Positions 1 to 8,562 of a stretch of 8,562 bases of DNA are shown here, piece by piece. The position numbers and the translations under genes are program-made. Origin of the DNA: CAZOYN01 sp964584135 (lineage in GTDB: Bacteria > Patescibacteriota > Saccharimonadia > Saccharimonadales > UBA4665); NCBI GenBank assembly GCA_964584135.1, contig CAZOYN010000038.1:1-8562 (forward strand), given 5' to 3'. Under the pieces are notes generated by a model. It ran no database searches. It worked only from the letters and a program-made list of their open reading frames with translations, and was not told where the DNA came from. Every line of letters starts with the position of its first letter. The stretch's first letter is position 1.

Positions 1-8
1 ATCACTAA

Positions 9-122
9 GTGCTGGCAGCTATTGGCAACCAGATTGATTTGAACGACCAGCTGGAGTATATCTTGAGCGATCTGGAAGCTAACAAACAAGCTATTATTGA
101 GGACTTGACCAATGGCGCCTGA
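9..122 (+). CDS. Possible small ORF before atpH (37 codons), unrecognised
   Basis: A reading frame opens with GTG at 9, directly after an in-frame TAA at 6-8, and ends with TGA at 120-122, overlapping the atpH start by 11 bases in another frame. The predicted peptide (ending [16 protein letters not shown]) is acidic and looks helical. The TAA at 6-8 could be the end of the upstream gene, expected to be atpF (subunit b), in which case TAAGTG would be a coupled stop-start junction like the others in this operon. I do not recognise the peptide. It could be a real small gene, the displaced tail of a subunit b or delta gene, or chance. The other two frames close at 35-37 and 40-42 and show nothing b-like. 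Confidence 0.3.
   Translation: MLAAIGNQIDLNDQLEYILSDLEANKQAIIEDLTNGA
99..103 (+). promoter_or_regulatory. Ribosome binding site of atpH
   Basis: GAGGA lies 8 bases before the ATG at 112. Together with an in-frame TGA at 106-108, it fixes 112 as the start of atpH, since no earlier start is possible in that frame. Confidence 0.6.
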
Positions 123-660
123 GCCAGCCCAAGCTACTCAGCTCAAATTGCCAGTGCTTGTCACTGGTCCCATTGACGTCGGCCGCTTGTTGCGTGAAGT
201 AGAAGCGATTGACAACACATTTTTGCAGCTTGAATTACGTAAAACTGGCCAGGCCGTCAAGTTGCCCAAAACCAGTATCATGCTCGACGAGTGCGTTGAA
301 CTTAATAAGCTGAACCTGCTTCAGGCTGAATATCGCCAGCTGTTACTGCAATTCCTGAAAACCGTCAAAACTAACGCCCCAAAGTTGCATATTAGTTTTA
401 GTGCCGACCCGGCGCCGGTCTTTACCGAAAAACTTATGGCTTGGCTGCGCAAGGAAATCCATCCGCTCGTGCTCGTGACCATCGGCTTGCAACCGAACAT
501 TGGTGCCGGCTGCGTTGTCCGCAGCACAAATAAGCAGTTTGACTTATCGCTCAAGCAAAATTTTGCCAAGCAGCGTGACCTGTTGATGAGTCAATTGGCC
601 TTGGGTGAGGTTCCTGAGGCCCAGCCACAGCAGCAAGTTGCTGAGGGGTCAATGGCATGA
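112..660 (+). CDS. atpH: F1Fo ATP synthase subunit delta (OSCP), divergent
   Basis: Delta joins the top of the alpha3-beta3 head to the peripheral stalk (subunit b), so that the head does not turn with the rotor. The 182-residue length suits the family. The C-terminal OSCP domain is recognisable: residues about 127-152 ([12 protein letters not shown]...FDLSL) align without gaps to the end of E. coli delta, keeping the A-G, the Arg at 138 and the D-x-S at 144-146. The N-terminal part (about 1-95) does not resemble the usual six-helix bundle by eye and is probably a divergent version; it keeps the phrases LNKLNLLQ and LHISFSADP, which I associate loosely with CPR delta proteins. The last 20 residues are a Gln/Glu/Pro-rich tail. 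The stop overlaps atpA as ATGA. The position directly before atpA supports the call as much as the sequence does. Confidence 0.82.
   Translation: MAPEPAQATQLKLPVLVTGPIDVGRLLREVEAIDNTFLQLELRKTGQAVKLPKTSIMLDECVELNKLNLLQAEYRQLLLQFLKTVKTNAPKLHISFSADPAPVFTEKLMAWLRKEIHPLVLVTIGLQPNIGAGCVVRSTNKQFDLSLKQNFAKQRDLLMSQLALGEVPEAQPQQQVAEGSMA
643..648 (+). promoter_or_regulatory. Ribosome binding site of atpA
   Basis: GAGGGG sits 8 bases before the ATG at 657, inside the end of atpH. It supports the start of atpA at the ATGA overlap. Confidence 0.55.
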
Positions 661-2179
661 GCAGCGGCAACCAACATTTTGACCGGCTGGTGGCCGCCGG
701 CAATCCCGTGGGCGAAGTGATTGCTGTGGAAAAATTCTTGATTAAAGTCCGTGGCCTGCAACCGTGTGCCGTCCACGCCTTGGTTATGTTTGAAGACGGC
801 AGCAAGGGCTTTGTGCACCAGGTGCAAGAGCAATACACCGTGGTTTTACACCTGGGTTCCGAGAGTTTACGGAGCGGCATGGTAGCGGTGGTGCAGCACC
901 AGGAACTGGTCTGTAAGGTTGGTAAGGACTTTGTTGGCCGGGTTGTTTCCGTCACTGGCGACCCGCTGGATGGCAAGGGCCCGATTGCGGCCGACAAGAC
1001 CTGGCCCGTGTTCAACGTGGCGCCGTCACTCTACGAACGCCGTTTAGTGGAAGACCAACTGGAGAGCGGCGTGACGGCCATTGACGCGCTATTCCCAATT
1101 GTCCGCGGCCAGCGTATGGCGCTGCTTGGCGACAGCAAGTCTGGCAAAAGTACCCTCGTGACACAGATGACAATTAACCAGAAAAATACTGACCAAGTGG
1201 TAGTTTACTGCTTAATTGCCAAACGCCGCAGCGATGTTGATACCCTGCTTACCCGCTTGCAAGAAAATGGTGCCATCGACAAGGCCATTGTGGTGGTATC
1301 AACCATGTTTGAGTCGCTAATTATGAGCTACATTGCGCCCTATGTGGCCTGCGCCATGGCTGAGTACCTCTGGCAAGACCAAGACCAAGACACCATCATC
1401 ATTTATGATGACCTAACCAGCCACGCTCATGCCTATCGTGAAGTTGCCCTGCTATCGGGCGTTAGCCCTGGCCGTGACTCCTACCCCGGCGATATGTTCT
1501 ACGCCCATTCCAGTTTGCTGGAGAGGGCCGGCCGTTTGGACCGTAATGGTAAATGCCTTACCTGTATTCCGGTCGTGCATGCCGCCAACGGTGACATTAC
1601 GGCCTATCTGCCAACCAACATCATGTCCATTACCGATGGCCAGTGGATCTTGGATATGGAAACCTTCCGGGCCGGTATTCGCCCAGCGGTCAGCATGGGC
1701 CTGTCAGTCACCCGGGCCGGCGGCGTGGGCCACAACAAGCGCCAAAAAGACGAGGCTTCAAAAACCCTGAAAGTGCTGGCCGATTACCGCCAGGCTGAGG
1801 AATTCTCGCACTTTGGTTCGGAACTGGCCATTGAAGCCAAGCGCGCCTTGGCAACCGGCAAGCGCATTTTTGAAGTCCTGACCCAAAGCCCGTCAGATAC
1901 CTACTCGCTGACGGCCCAGCAATTGATGCTTGACTTGGTCTTAAACCTTGGTGATGGTGAAGAACTTGACCTGAATGCCTTGAAATTAAACGCCAATGAA
2001 TTTGCTAAGAAAATTAGAAAGGACGAAGACTATGATAGCGTCCGTGACGAGCTCAAAGCCAAGTGCCTGGTCGAACTTATGGGTGCGCCTGGAGCCAAGC
2101 CGCCCGAAGAACACAAGGACGAAGCCAAAAAAGATGAAAAGGCCGATGAAAAAGCTAAAGAAACAGCTGGGACCAAAGC

Positions 2180-2183
<4 letters not shown>
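657..2183 (+). CDS. atpA: F1Fo ATP synthase subunit alpha
   Basis: Alpha alternates with beta in the F1 head; it holds the non-catalytic nucleotide and donates the arginine finger to the catalytic site. Seen in the 508-residue product: N-terminal barrel (about 1-100) ending GDPLDGKGP at 101-109; P-loop GDSKSGKST at 158-166 with K164; Walker B IIIYDD at 247-252; the block [23 protein letters not shown] at about 271-293; ITDGQ at 325-329; GIRPAV followed by SVTRAGG at 350-356, where R353 is the arginine finger. The P-loop departs from the usual alpha GDRQTGKT in having S160 and K161 for Arg-Gln. The C-terminus carries an added charged Lys/Glu/Asp/Ala tail from about 479, probably disordered. 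It starts in the ATGA shared with atpH and ends in the ATGA shared with atpG. Identity is certain from motifs and position. Confidence 0.97.
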
Positions 2184-4706
<2,523 letters not shown>

Positions 4707-4709
<3 letters not shown>

Positions 4710-4725
4710 TCAACGACAAAATAAT
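4707..4725. repeat. 19-bp direct repeat, copy 1 (overlaps atpC stop)
   Basis: TAATCAACGACAAAATAAT occurs here and again, identical, at 4758-4776, 51 bases further. The first three bases are the TAA stop of atpC. Flanking bases differ on both sides, so the repeat unit is exactly 19 bp. In copy 2 the same bases encode, on the minus strand, the last residues YFVVD of the neighbouring gene; because 51 is a multiple of 3, copy 1 reads the same YFVVD and stop in that frame. Confidence 0.85.
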
Positions 4726-4750
4726 ATTTTCGCTGCGCTCGATATTATTT
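4719..4750. terminator. AT-rich hairpin between convergent genes, possible bidirectional terminator
   Basis: AAATAATAT (4719-4727) is the exact reverse complement of ATATTATTT (4742-4750), a 9-bp stem with a 14-base loop. Alternatively, the top of the stem can be closed by TCG (4730-4732) with CGA (4740-4742) around a CTGCGCT loop. The hairpin sits between the stops of two convergent genes (4709 and 4757), where a shared terminator is expected. The stem is almost entirely A-T and no long T run follows, so efficiency as an intrinsic terminator is doubtful. Confidence 0.4.
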
Positions 4751-4756
4751 CACCGC

Positions 4757-5746
4757 CTAATCAACGACAAAATAATCAAAACCAAAGCTGGTACCGCTTG
4801 GCGGGGTACTGCTGTCGCAAACACTAAAGCCCGAGCTGTTTCGAGTCACATAATACGATAAGCTGCCGGCATCGGCACCAACGGGTGTAATTAAAACATG
4901 CGGTGTGGAGTTGTACTTTTGGGTGAAGTTAACGGTTATAAAACAGCCGGCTGGCGGGTTGCTACCGGTATTGACGGTGATTGTACCTCCGGTATCCGAA
5001 CCGCTAACAGTAGCTGTCCCACCACTGCCTAGGGCCGTGCCATTACTGCGCCCGGGCGTCGCACCGCCAGCCAAAATATGGTGGGTGAGGACTAAGTCAC
5101 TGTTGAGCTGTAGTGACCCAATCGTAAGCTGTGGCGCTGAAACTGGGCCGCTAAAATTAGCGCTGCTATTAACCTGCAGGCTTTTGGCGATTGTGAGCGC
5201 CCCCTGGATGCCAGTGTCGCCGGCCACCGATAAGTTCTTATTGATCTGTACTTGGCCAAAAGCACTGGTGCCTGAAACGGTCATGTCGTTAAGGGCAACG
5301 GTACCGCCAACTTGCAAGCTACCAGCTACTTCCAGGCTGTCGCGTATAAGCACTTTGCCGGCAAAGACCGTGCTGGACTGGACATTTAATATCTGCTGCG
5401 AACTGCCAACATTGGCGTCACTATTGGCTACCTGTTGTAGCGCGTTTTGGGTTAAGCTTTGGGTTTGCAGATTGCTTGTAGTCGTGGCCTTTTTGCTTTG
5501 GAAGTAGGCAATGGCAATAATTACCCCGGCAAGTATCAACAGTAAAAGAAAGGCCAACAAATAAATGTTGAAGCGTTTGAGTAAAGCCTTGAGGCCGGCG
5601 GATTTTGGCGGCTGCGTAGCGGTAGATTCCGCCGGGCTTCGGCCGGTAGTGTTGGCAGCGTTAGCACTCAGTTCCGATTCGGACGTTTCGAGGGCGTCGA
5701 CATCATCTTGAGGCACACCAGGCGGCGGATTTTTTGATTCATCCAT
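4757..5746 (-). CDS. Single-pass membrane protein with beta-repeat ectodomain
   Basis: Not a family I can name. Residue numbers count from the ATG at 5746; a GTG at 5749 would add one residue. Layout: a polar, acidic Pro/Ser/Thr-rich stretch (1-50), a basic patch (KALLKRF), one hydrophobic segment at about 61-82 (NIYLLAFLLLLILAGVIIAIAYF), a Gln/Asn/Ser-rich stalk (about 90-125), then about 90 residues of short beta-like repeats (SLEVAGSLQVGG, NLSVAGDTGIQG, SLQVNSSANFSG) such as occur in trimeric beta-helices of phage tail fibres and adhesins, a Gly/Thr linker, and a C-terminal domain (about 255-329) with two Cys (268 and 310) that may pair. The charge pattern suggests the N-terminus inside and the repeats outside. 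It converges on atpC with 47 bases between stops and diverges from the next secreted-protein gene. No Shine-Dalgarno site precedes it; a TATGAT box lies 8 bases before the ATG. A role in attachment or as a surface fibre is inference only. Confidence 0.8.
   Translation of the reverse strand: MDESKNPPPGVPQDDVDALETSESELSANAANTTGRSPAESTATQPPKSAGLKALLKRFNIYLLAFLLLLILAGVIIAIAYFQSKKATTTSNLQTQSLTQNALQQVANSDANVGSSQQILNVQSSTVFAGKVLIRDSLEVAGSLQVGGTVALNDMTVSGTSAFGQVQINKNLSVAGDTGIQGALTIAKSLQVNSSANFSGPVSAPQLTIGSLQLNSDLVLTHHILAGGATPGRSNGTALGSGGTATVSGSDTGGTITVNTGSNPPAGCFITVNFTQKYNSTPHVLITPVGADAGSLSYYVTRNSSGFSVCDSSTPPSGTSFGFDYFVVD
4758..4776. repeat. 19-bp direct repeat, copy 2 (3' end of the minus-strand gene)
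   Basis: Identical to 4707-4725. Here it covers the C-terminal codons of the minus-strand membrane protein plus two bases of its TAG stop. Since this copy is coding, it is likely the source and copy 1 the duplicate. Confidence 0.85.
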
Positions 5747-5754
5747 CACCGACT

Positions 5755-5760
5755 ATCATA
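5755..5760 (-). promoter_or_regulatory. -10 box of the minus-strand membrane protein gene, leaderless arrangement
   Basis: Reading the minus strand, TATGAT (5 of 6 bases of the consensus) ends 8 bases before the ATG at 5746, with GTG at 5749. Transcription would begin at about the start codon, so the message would have little or no leader, in keeping with the absence of a ribosome site. The -35 position 17 bases upstream (TTACGC) matches the consensus poorly. Confidence 0.45.
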
Positions 5761-5794
5761 CTAGAAAACAGAGATAAGCGTAAGCACTGTCACG

Positions 5795-5823
5795 TTGCCT
5801 TTTGGGCCACTTTGCAGCATTAT
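5795..5823 (+). promoter_or_regulatory. Promoter of the secreted-protein gene at 5831, leaderless arrangement
   Basis: TTGCCT (5795-5800, 4 of 6 of the -35 consensus) is followed after exactly 17 bases by CATTAT (5818-5823, 4 of 6 of the -10 consensus); the overlapping TATAAG at 5821-5826 matches 5 of 6 but with a 20-base spacer. From CATTAT, transcription would start about 7-8 bases on, at the ATG at 5831. No clear Shine-Dalgarno site precedes that ATG. Confidence 0.4.
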
Positions 5824-5830
5824 AAGTGGC

Positions 5831-6583
5831 ATGGGTGCGTGGAGACAAAGACTAAAAATCGGATTTTTGAGCCTACTGCTGGCGCTGCTCATACCAGCCA
5901 CGGCTGCGGCCAGCTGTGCTTCGGGGGCTCAAACCTGTTCAACCAGCTACCAAGTCAACGAGGCTTTCTTTGGGGCTGGCGGTGAGCTGAATGCCTGCTC
6001 AACTAATTATTGCTCTAAGCAGGCGGCTGGCGAAACGGGGGTGGGGAATACGGCCAGTACCAACTTTCAAGCCCAAGGCGGCTTTAATACCAATCGCGAA
6101 CCGTACATTGAGTTTACGGTTAGTAACTCAAACGTTAACCTTGGCAGCCTAACTCCTACCGCAACCCAGACTACCAATGCCACCTTTTCGGTCAAAGCCT
6201 ACTTGTCGCATGGCTATACGGTGATTAACGCTTCCAGTCCGCCAACTAATAATGGCTACACCATGCAAGCCCTAGCCGTGCCCACGACTTCTTCGGCCGG
6301 AACCGAGCAGTTCGGCATCAACTTAGTGGCCAACACTGTGCCAACAACCTTTGGTGCCAATCCGGTACAGGTGCCGGACAATACCTTTAGCTTTGGCCAG
6401 GTGGCGGCCAGCTACAGCTCGACTAACCTGTATAAATATGTGAAAGGCGATGTCGTCGCTCTCTCGTCTGCTAGCTCCAGCTACACTAATTACACCGTCT
6501 CGTATATCTTTAACGTTAGTAACGTGACCCCTGGTGGAACCTATACATTTCACCACGTACTCGTAGCGACCGCCACCTATTAA
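5831..6583 (+). CDS. Secreted beta-rich surface protein, unnamed CPR-type family
   Basis: The 250-residue product begins with a clear signal peptide: basic MGAWRQRLK, a hydrophobic core at about 10-22, and a cleavage region ATAAAS at 23-28. The mature part opens with a Cys-rich segment (C29, C36, C56, C61; NEAFFGAGGELNACSTNYCSKQ) and then, from about 91, a beta-rich domain (PYIEFTVSNSNVNLGSLTP...ATFSVKAYLSHGYTV) that recalls WxL-type or coat-type beta-sandwich domains in the way strands are laid out; that likeness is inference. I associate this type with Patescibacteria cell-surface proteins. The C-terminus ends GTYTFHHVLVATATY, matching in spacing the end of the next gene's product. The start at 5831 is chosen because the signal peptide begins there; a TTG at 5795 in the same frame falls on the -35 box. 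Ser/Thr/Asn richness suits an exported protein. Function unknown; no enzyme motif seen. Confidence 0.8.
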   Translation: MGAWRQRLKIGFLSLLLALLIPATAAASCASGAQTCSTSYQVNEAFFGAGGELNACSTNYCSKQAAGETGVGNTASTNFQAQGGFNTNREPYIEFTVSNSNVNLGSLTPTATQTTNATFSVKAYLSHGYTVINASSPPTNNGYTMQALAVPTTSSAGTEQFGINLVANTVPTTFGANPVQVPDNTFSFGQVAASYSSTNLYKYVKGDVVALSSASSSYTNYTVSYIFNVSNVTPGGTYTFHHVLVATATY

Positions 6584-6629
6584 GCATGACAGGTTAAAAG
6601 CTGTGGATAAATTAGCAGGATTTTAGTAT

Positions 6630-6638
6630 TGTTATACT
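6630..6638 (+). promoter_or_regulatory. Extended -10 promoter for the 6700-8562 gene pair
   Basis: TGTTATACT fits the extended -10 pattern TG-N-TATAAT with one mismatch. A weak -35-like TTAGCA lies at 6612-6617 with a 15-base spacer, but extended -10 promoters can do without it. Transcription would start near 6645, giving a leader of about 55 bases before the ATG at 6700. That leader has no good Shine-Dalgarno site: the nearest AGG is about 20 bases before the ATG. Confidence 0.5.
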
Positions 6639-6699
6639 TGTCCGTGTAGCGTAAGCATGATAATGTGTTGGATATTAGGTTAAACAAAAACAACCACAG

Positions 6700-8088
6700 A
6701 TGAACTTACCCTTTAGCATCAATCTTCGTGCAGCTGGCCGCATTGTCTGTACCGTGGCTGCTGCTTTACTTGTGGTATCTGGACTGCCGTTTTTGAACGG
6801 TGGCCAGGCTCTCGCTGCCCAGCTTAGTAGCCGCAGCATCCAACTGAGCGACTCAGCCACCAGCGCCTCATCAGTAACCTCTGGTGTTGGCAGTGGCACA
6901 AACGTAACCTACCGCGTGCAGTTTACGACTTCCAATACGGCCCAGAGCTTGGTGATTGATTTCTGCCAGGAAGACCCCATTATCGGTGATACCTGTACTG
7001 GCCCAGCAGGCATGAGCGCCGCGAGCGCTGCCATCTCGACGGTCAGCGGTGAAACCGACATTACCAGTGCCGGTTGGACTATTACGCCGGGCGCGTCGCG
7101 CGTTAAACTGGCTAAGGCCACCGGTAACACGGCTGCCGTGGGTACCCACACCTTTGACTTGACCGGCATCACGAACCCCAGCTCGGCCGCTTGTACCAGC
7201 CCCTCGGTTGCTTGTACGTTCTACGCCCGTATTTACACCTATTCCAACACCACCTTTGGTACCCCGACTGCCTACAGCAGCGCCACGGCTCCCGGCAGTT
7301 ACGTTGACTACGGTGGTATTGCCCTCAGCACCACCAGCGTGATTACCATTACTGCCCGCGTCCAGGAACAGATAACCTTCTGCGTCACCAAGTCTAACCC
7401 GAGCGCCTGGACAACCCACGACTGTAGCGACACGTCTATTGCTTCAGCTACTGCCTGCTCAGGAGCTTCATGCTTGCCGGCGGTGGCTATCGGCCACGGT
7501 TCGCCAACACCGGTGATTGATGCCAACACTATTGACACCTCAGCCGGTCCGTACCCGAACGGTACCGGTGGTTCAGTCCAGCCCGGGGGCGGGGATTTGT
7601 TTACGCAGTTATCTACCAACGCGACCCATGGGGCGGTGGTAAATATCCATACCAGTACAGCCGCTTGTTCATCAAACGCCGGTGGTTTAAGTGCCGATGC
7701 AGGCGCTACCTGTGCCATACCGCCTATAAATGCCGGTGCTGGCACCGCTTCAGGCATGACGGCCGGTACAGCAGCCTTTGGTTTGTATGTGGCCAACAGT
7801 ACCCTCGATGTTGGTGGCACGGGCAGCCTTACCCCGACCGCGGCCTACCACAATGGCTCACACACCACCATCCCGACTGGCGCCACCACTGGTGACCTGT
7901 TCTTTGGCTGGGACACTACCACAGCTAATAACAACGTCATTAGTACCTTCGGCAGCACGATGGGATCAACAGCCGCCCCGTGTTACCGGGTAGATAACGA
8001 GTATGTCTTTGGTGCCACTGCTTCACTGACCACCCCAGCCGGTATTTACCAGGCTAACATGAGTATGATTGCCACTGGCACATTCTAA
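6700..8088 (+). CDS. Large secreted Cys-containing surface protein, paralogue of the next gene
   Basis: The 462-residue product has a signal peptide (basic start, hydrophobic core at about 15-31, cleavage after QALA near 39). The first mature domain (about 40-185) carries the signature DFCQEDPIIGDTCTGPAG at 87-104 with C89 and C99, and TGITNP at 155-160; both recur in the next gene's product. A second section begins near 210 with ITITARVQEQITFCV (C228) and more Cys at 242, 253 and 258. A Gly/Thr/Ala-rich part follows (about 265-425; C323, C338), and the end has CYRVDNEYVFG and GIYQANMSMIATGTF. Eleven Cys in the mature chain suggest disulfides and an oxidising location outside the cell. I know the type as common in Saccharibacteria-like genomes without a known role; surface layer, pilus-like or host-attachment roles are possible, none shown. 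It is followed after 17 bases by its paralogue, so the two are probably co-transcribed. Confidence 0.82.
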   Translation: MNLPFSINLRAAGRIVCTVAAALLVVSGLPFLNGGQALAAQLSSRSIQLSDSATSASSVTSGVGSGTNVTYRVQFTTSNTAQSLVIDFCQEDPIIGDTCTGPAGMSAASAAISTVSGETDITSAGWTITPGASRVKLAKATGNTAAVGTHTFDLTGITNPSSAACTSPSVACTFYARIYTYSNTTFGTPTAYSSATAPGSYVDYGGIALSTTSVITITARVQEQITFCVTKSNPSAWTTHDCSDTSIASATACSGASCLPAVAIGHGSPTPVIDANTIDTSAGPYPNGTGGSVQPGGGDLFTQLSTNATHGAVVNIHTSTAACSSNAGGLSADAGATCAIPPINAGAGTASGMTAGTAAFGLYVANSTLDVGGTGSLTPTAAYHNGSHTTIPTGATTGDLFFGWDTTTANNNVISTFGSTMGSTAAPCYRVDNEYVFGATASLTTPAGIYQANMSMIATGTF

Positions 8089-8105
8089 TTCTGAGTAAGA
8101 AATGA

Positions 8106-8540
8106 ATGAGCCAGCGCCGACACCTACAATTCCGCGCTAACCCCCTGGCGCTTGCCAGCCTCGTGCTTATTGGCCTGTTCAGCTGGCAGTATGTATTTAC
8201 GCCAGCTTACGGGGCGCGACTCGGGCCACGGTTCTTGCAGTTAAGCACTGATGAGGTAAGCGCCACAGCCGCGTATAACCTATCGTTCCAATTGACTACG
8301 GCAGGCTTGCTTGGCTCAATTGACATCCAATTTTGTTCCAATGACCCACTGATTGGTGATCCCTGCACAGCGCCAGCTGGTTTTGATGCTAGCTCGGCTG
8401 TGCTTGCCAGCCAGAGCGGACCAACCGGCTTCATTATTAGTCCGGCATCGACGGCCAACGATATTATCCTGACCCGGGCACCGGTACCGGCGGCGGTTGG
8501 CACGGCCGCGTATGATTTTACGGGTGTTACCAACCCCTGA
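8106..8540 (+). CDS. Secreted surface protein paralogue, cut by an in-frame TGA
   Basis: The product has a signal peptide (basic MSQRRHLQFR, hydrophobic core at about 13-30, likely cleavage after PAYG near 36) and then a domain matching the previous gene: IQFCSNDPLIGDPCTAPAG at 75-92 with C77 and C87, and TGVTNP at 139-144. The frame then meets TGA at 8538-8540. Read past the TGA, the same frame gives APGSYYV up to the window end, which is what I would expect after NP in this family (the paralogue has NPSSAAC...FYARI). The 144-residue product is therefore probably truncated: a nonsense mutation, a base-calling error (TCA to TGA would restore Ser), or stop readthrough. The rest of the gene lies beyond the window. 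A second ATG four bases earlier (8102) is in another frame and closes quickly. Confidence 0.7.
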   Translation: MSQRRHLQFRANPLALASLVLIGLFSWQYVFTPAYGARLGPRFLQLSTDEVSATAAYNLSFQLTTAGLLGSIDIQFCSNDPLIGDPCTAPAGFDASSAVLASQSGPTGFIISPASTANDIILTRAPVPAAVGTAAYDFTGVTNP

Positions 8541-8562
8541 GCACCCGGTTCGTACTATGTGC

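Noticed and set aside
4905..5507. 200-codon plus-strand open frame
   Set aside because: It is antisense to the membrane-protein gene and has no family features; it reflects the low stop frequency opposite a Ser/Thr/Gly-rich coding sequence.
5795..5830. TTG start at 5795 giving 12 extra residues before the signal peptide
   Set aside because: The ATG at 5831 begins a standard signal peptide, and the TTG falls on the likely -35 box.
5918..5920. Lipoprotein cleavage at C29 of the 5831 product
   Set aside because: The residues before the Cys are A-A-S without a Leu, Val or Ile at -3, so the lipobox is poor; ordinary signal peptidase cleavage at ATAAA is more likely.
6584..6632. Terminator after the gene ending at 6583
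   Set aside because: Only a 4-bp ACAG/CTGT pairing is present and no T run follows, so it is too weak to list.
5777..6657. The 10-mer AGCGTAAGCA in both upstream regions (5777-5786 and 6648-6657) as an operator
   Set aside because: It lies upstream of the promoter in one case and downstream of the -10 in the other; with two copies only, chance cannot be excluded.
8538..8540. Genome-wide recoding of TGA to Gly or Trp
   Set aside because: TGA ends atpH, atpA and atpD at overlaps with the next start, at positions that suit each family.

Overview
The window holds the 3' part of an F1Fo ATP synthase operon followed by a cluster of secreted or membrane-anchored surface proteins. Gene order, extreme tightness of the operon (ATGA and TAATG overlaps), highly divergent delta and gamma subunits, a short epsilon, and Cys-containing secreted proteins of a type I associate with the candidate phyla radiation all point to a Patescibacteria genome, most likely Candidatus Saccharibacteria. 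This assignment rests on remembered family character, not on a search. The standard genetic code is in use: TGA ends atpH, atpA and atpD.

Layout: (1) Positions 1-122 hold an operon remnant, with a stop at 6-8 and a 37-codon reading frame of unknown standing just before atpH. (2) 112-4709 on the plus strand reads atpH-atpA-atpG-atpD-atpC (delta, alpha, gamma, beta, epsilon), each gene overlapping the next by 1 or 4 bases, so translation is very probably coupled. Together they encode the F1 motor and part of the stator; the Fo genes should lie to the left. (3) 4707-4776 is a short convergent junction with a 19-bp direct repeat and an AT-rich hairpin. (4) 4757-5746 on the minus strand encodes a single-pass membrane protein with a beta-repeat ectodomain. 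(5) 5747-5830 is a compact divergent promoter region in which both genes appear to start at or next to their transcription start (leaderless). (6) 5831-6583, 6700-8088 and 8106-end on the plus strand encode three exported beta-rich proteins. The last two are paralogues in their first domain, and the last one is interrupted by an in-frame TGA after which the family-like reading continues.

The points most worth following are: the beta subunit keeps every phosphate-chemistry residue but lacks all three aromatic residues that normally hold adenine; its DELSEED loop is reduced at the same time as epsilon lacks its inhibitory helical domain; and the surface-gene cluster has a premature TGA, leaderless-looking promoters and a shared C-terminal strand motif. 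I see no RNA gene, CRISPR array, transposase or defence system, and no gene-free stretch longer than about 120 bases.
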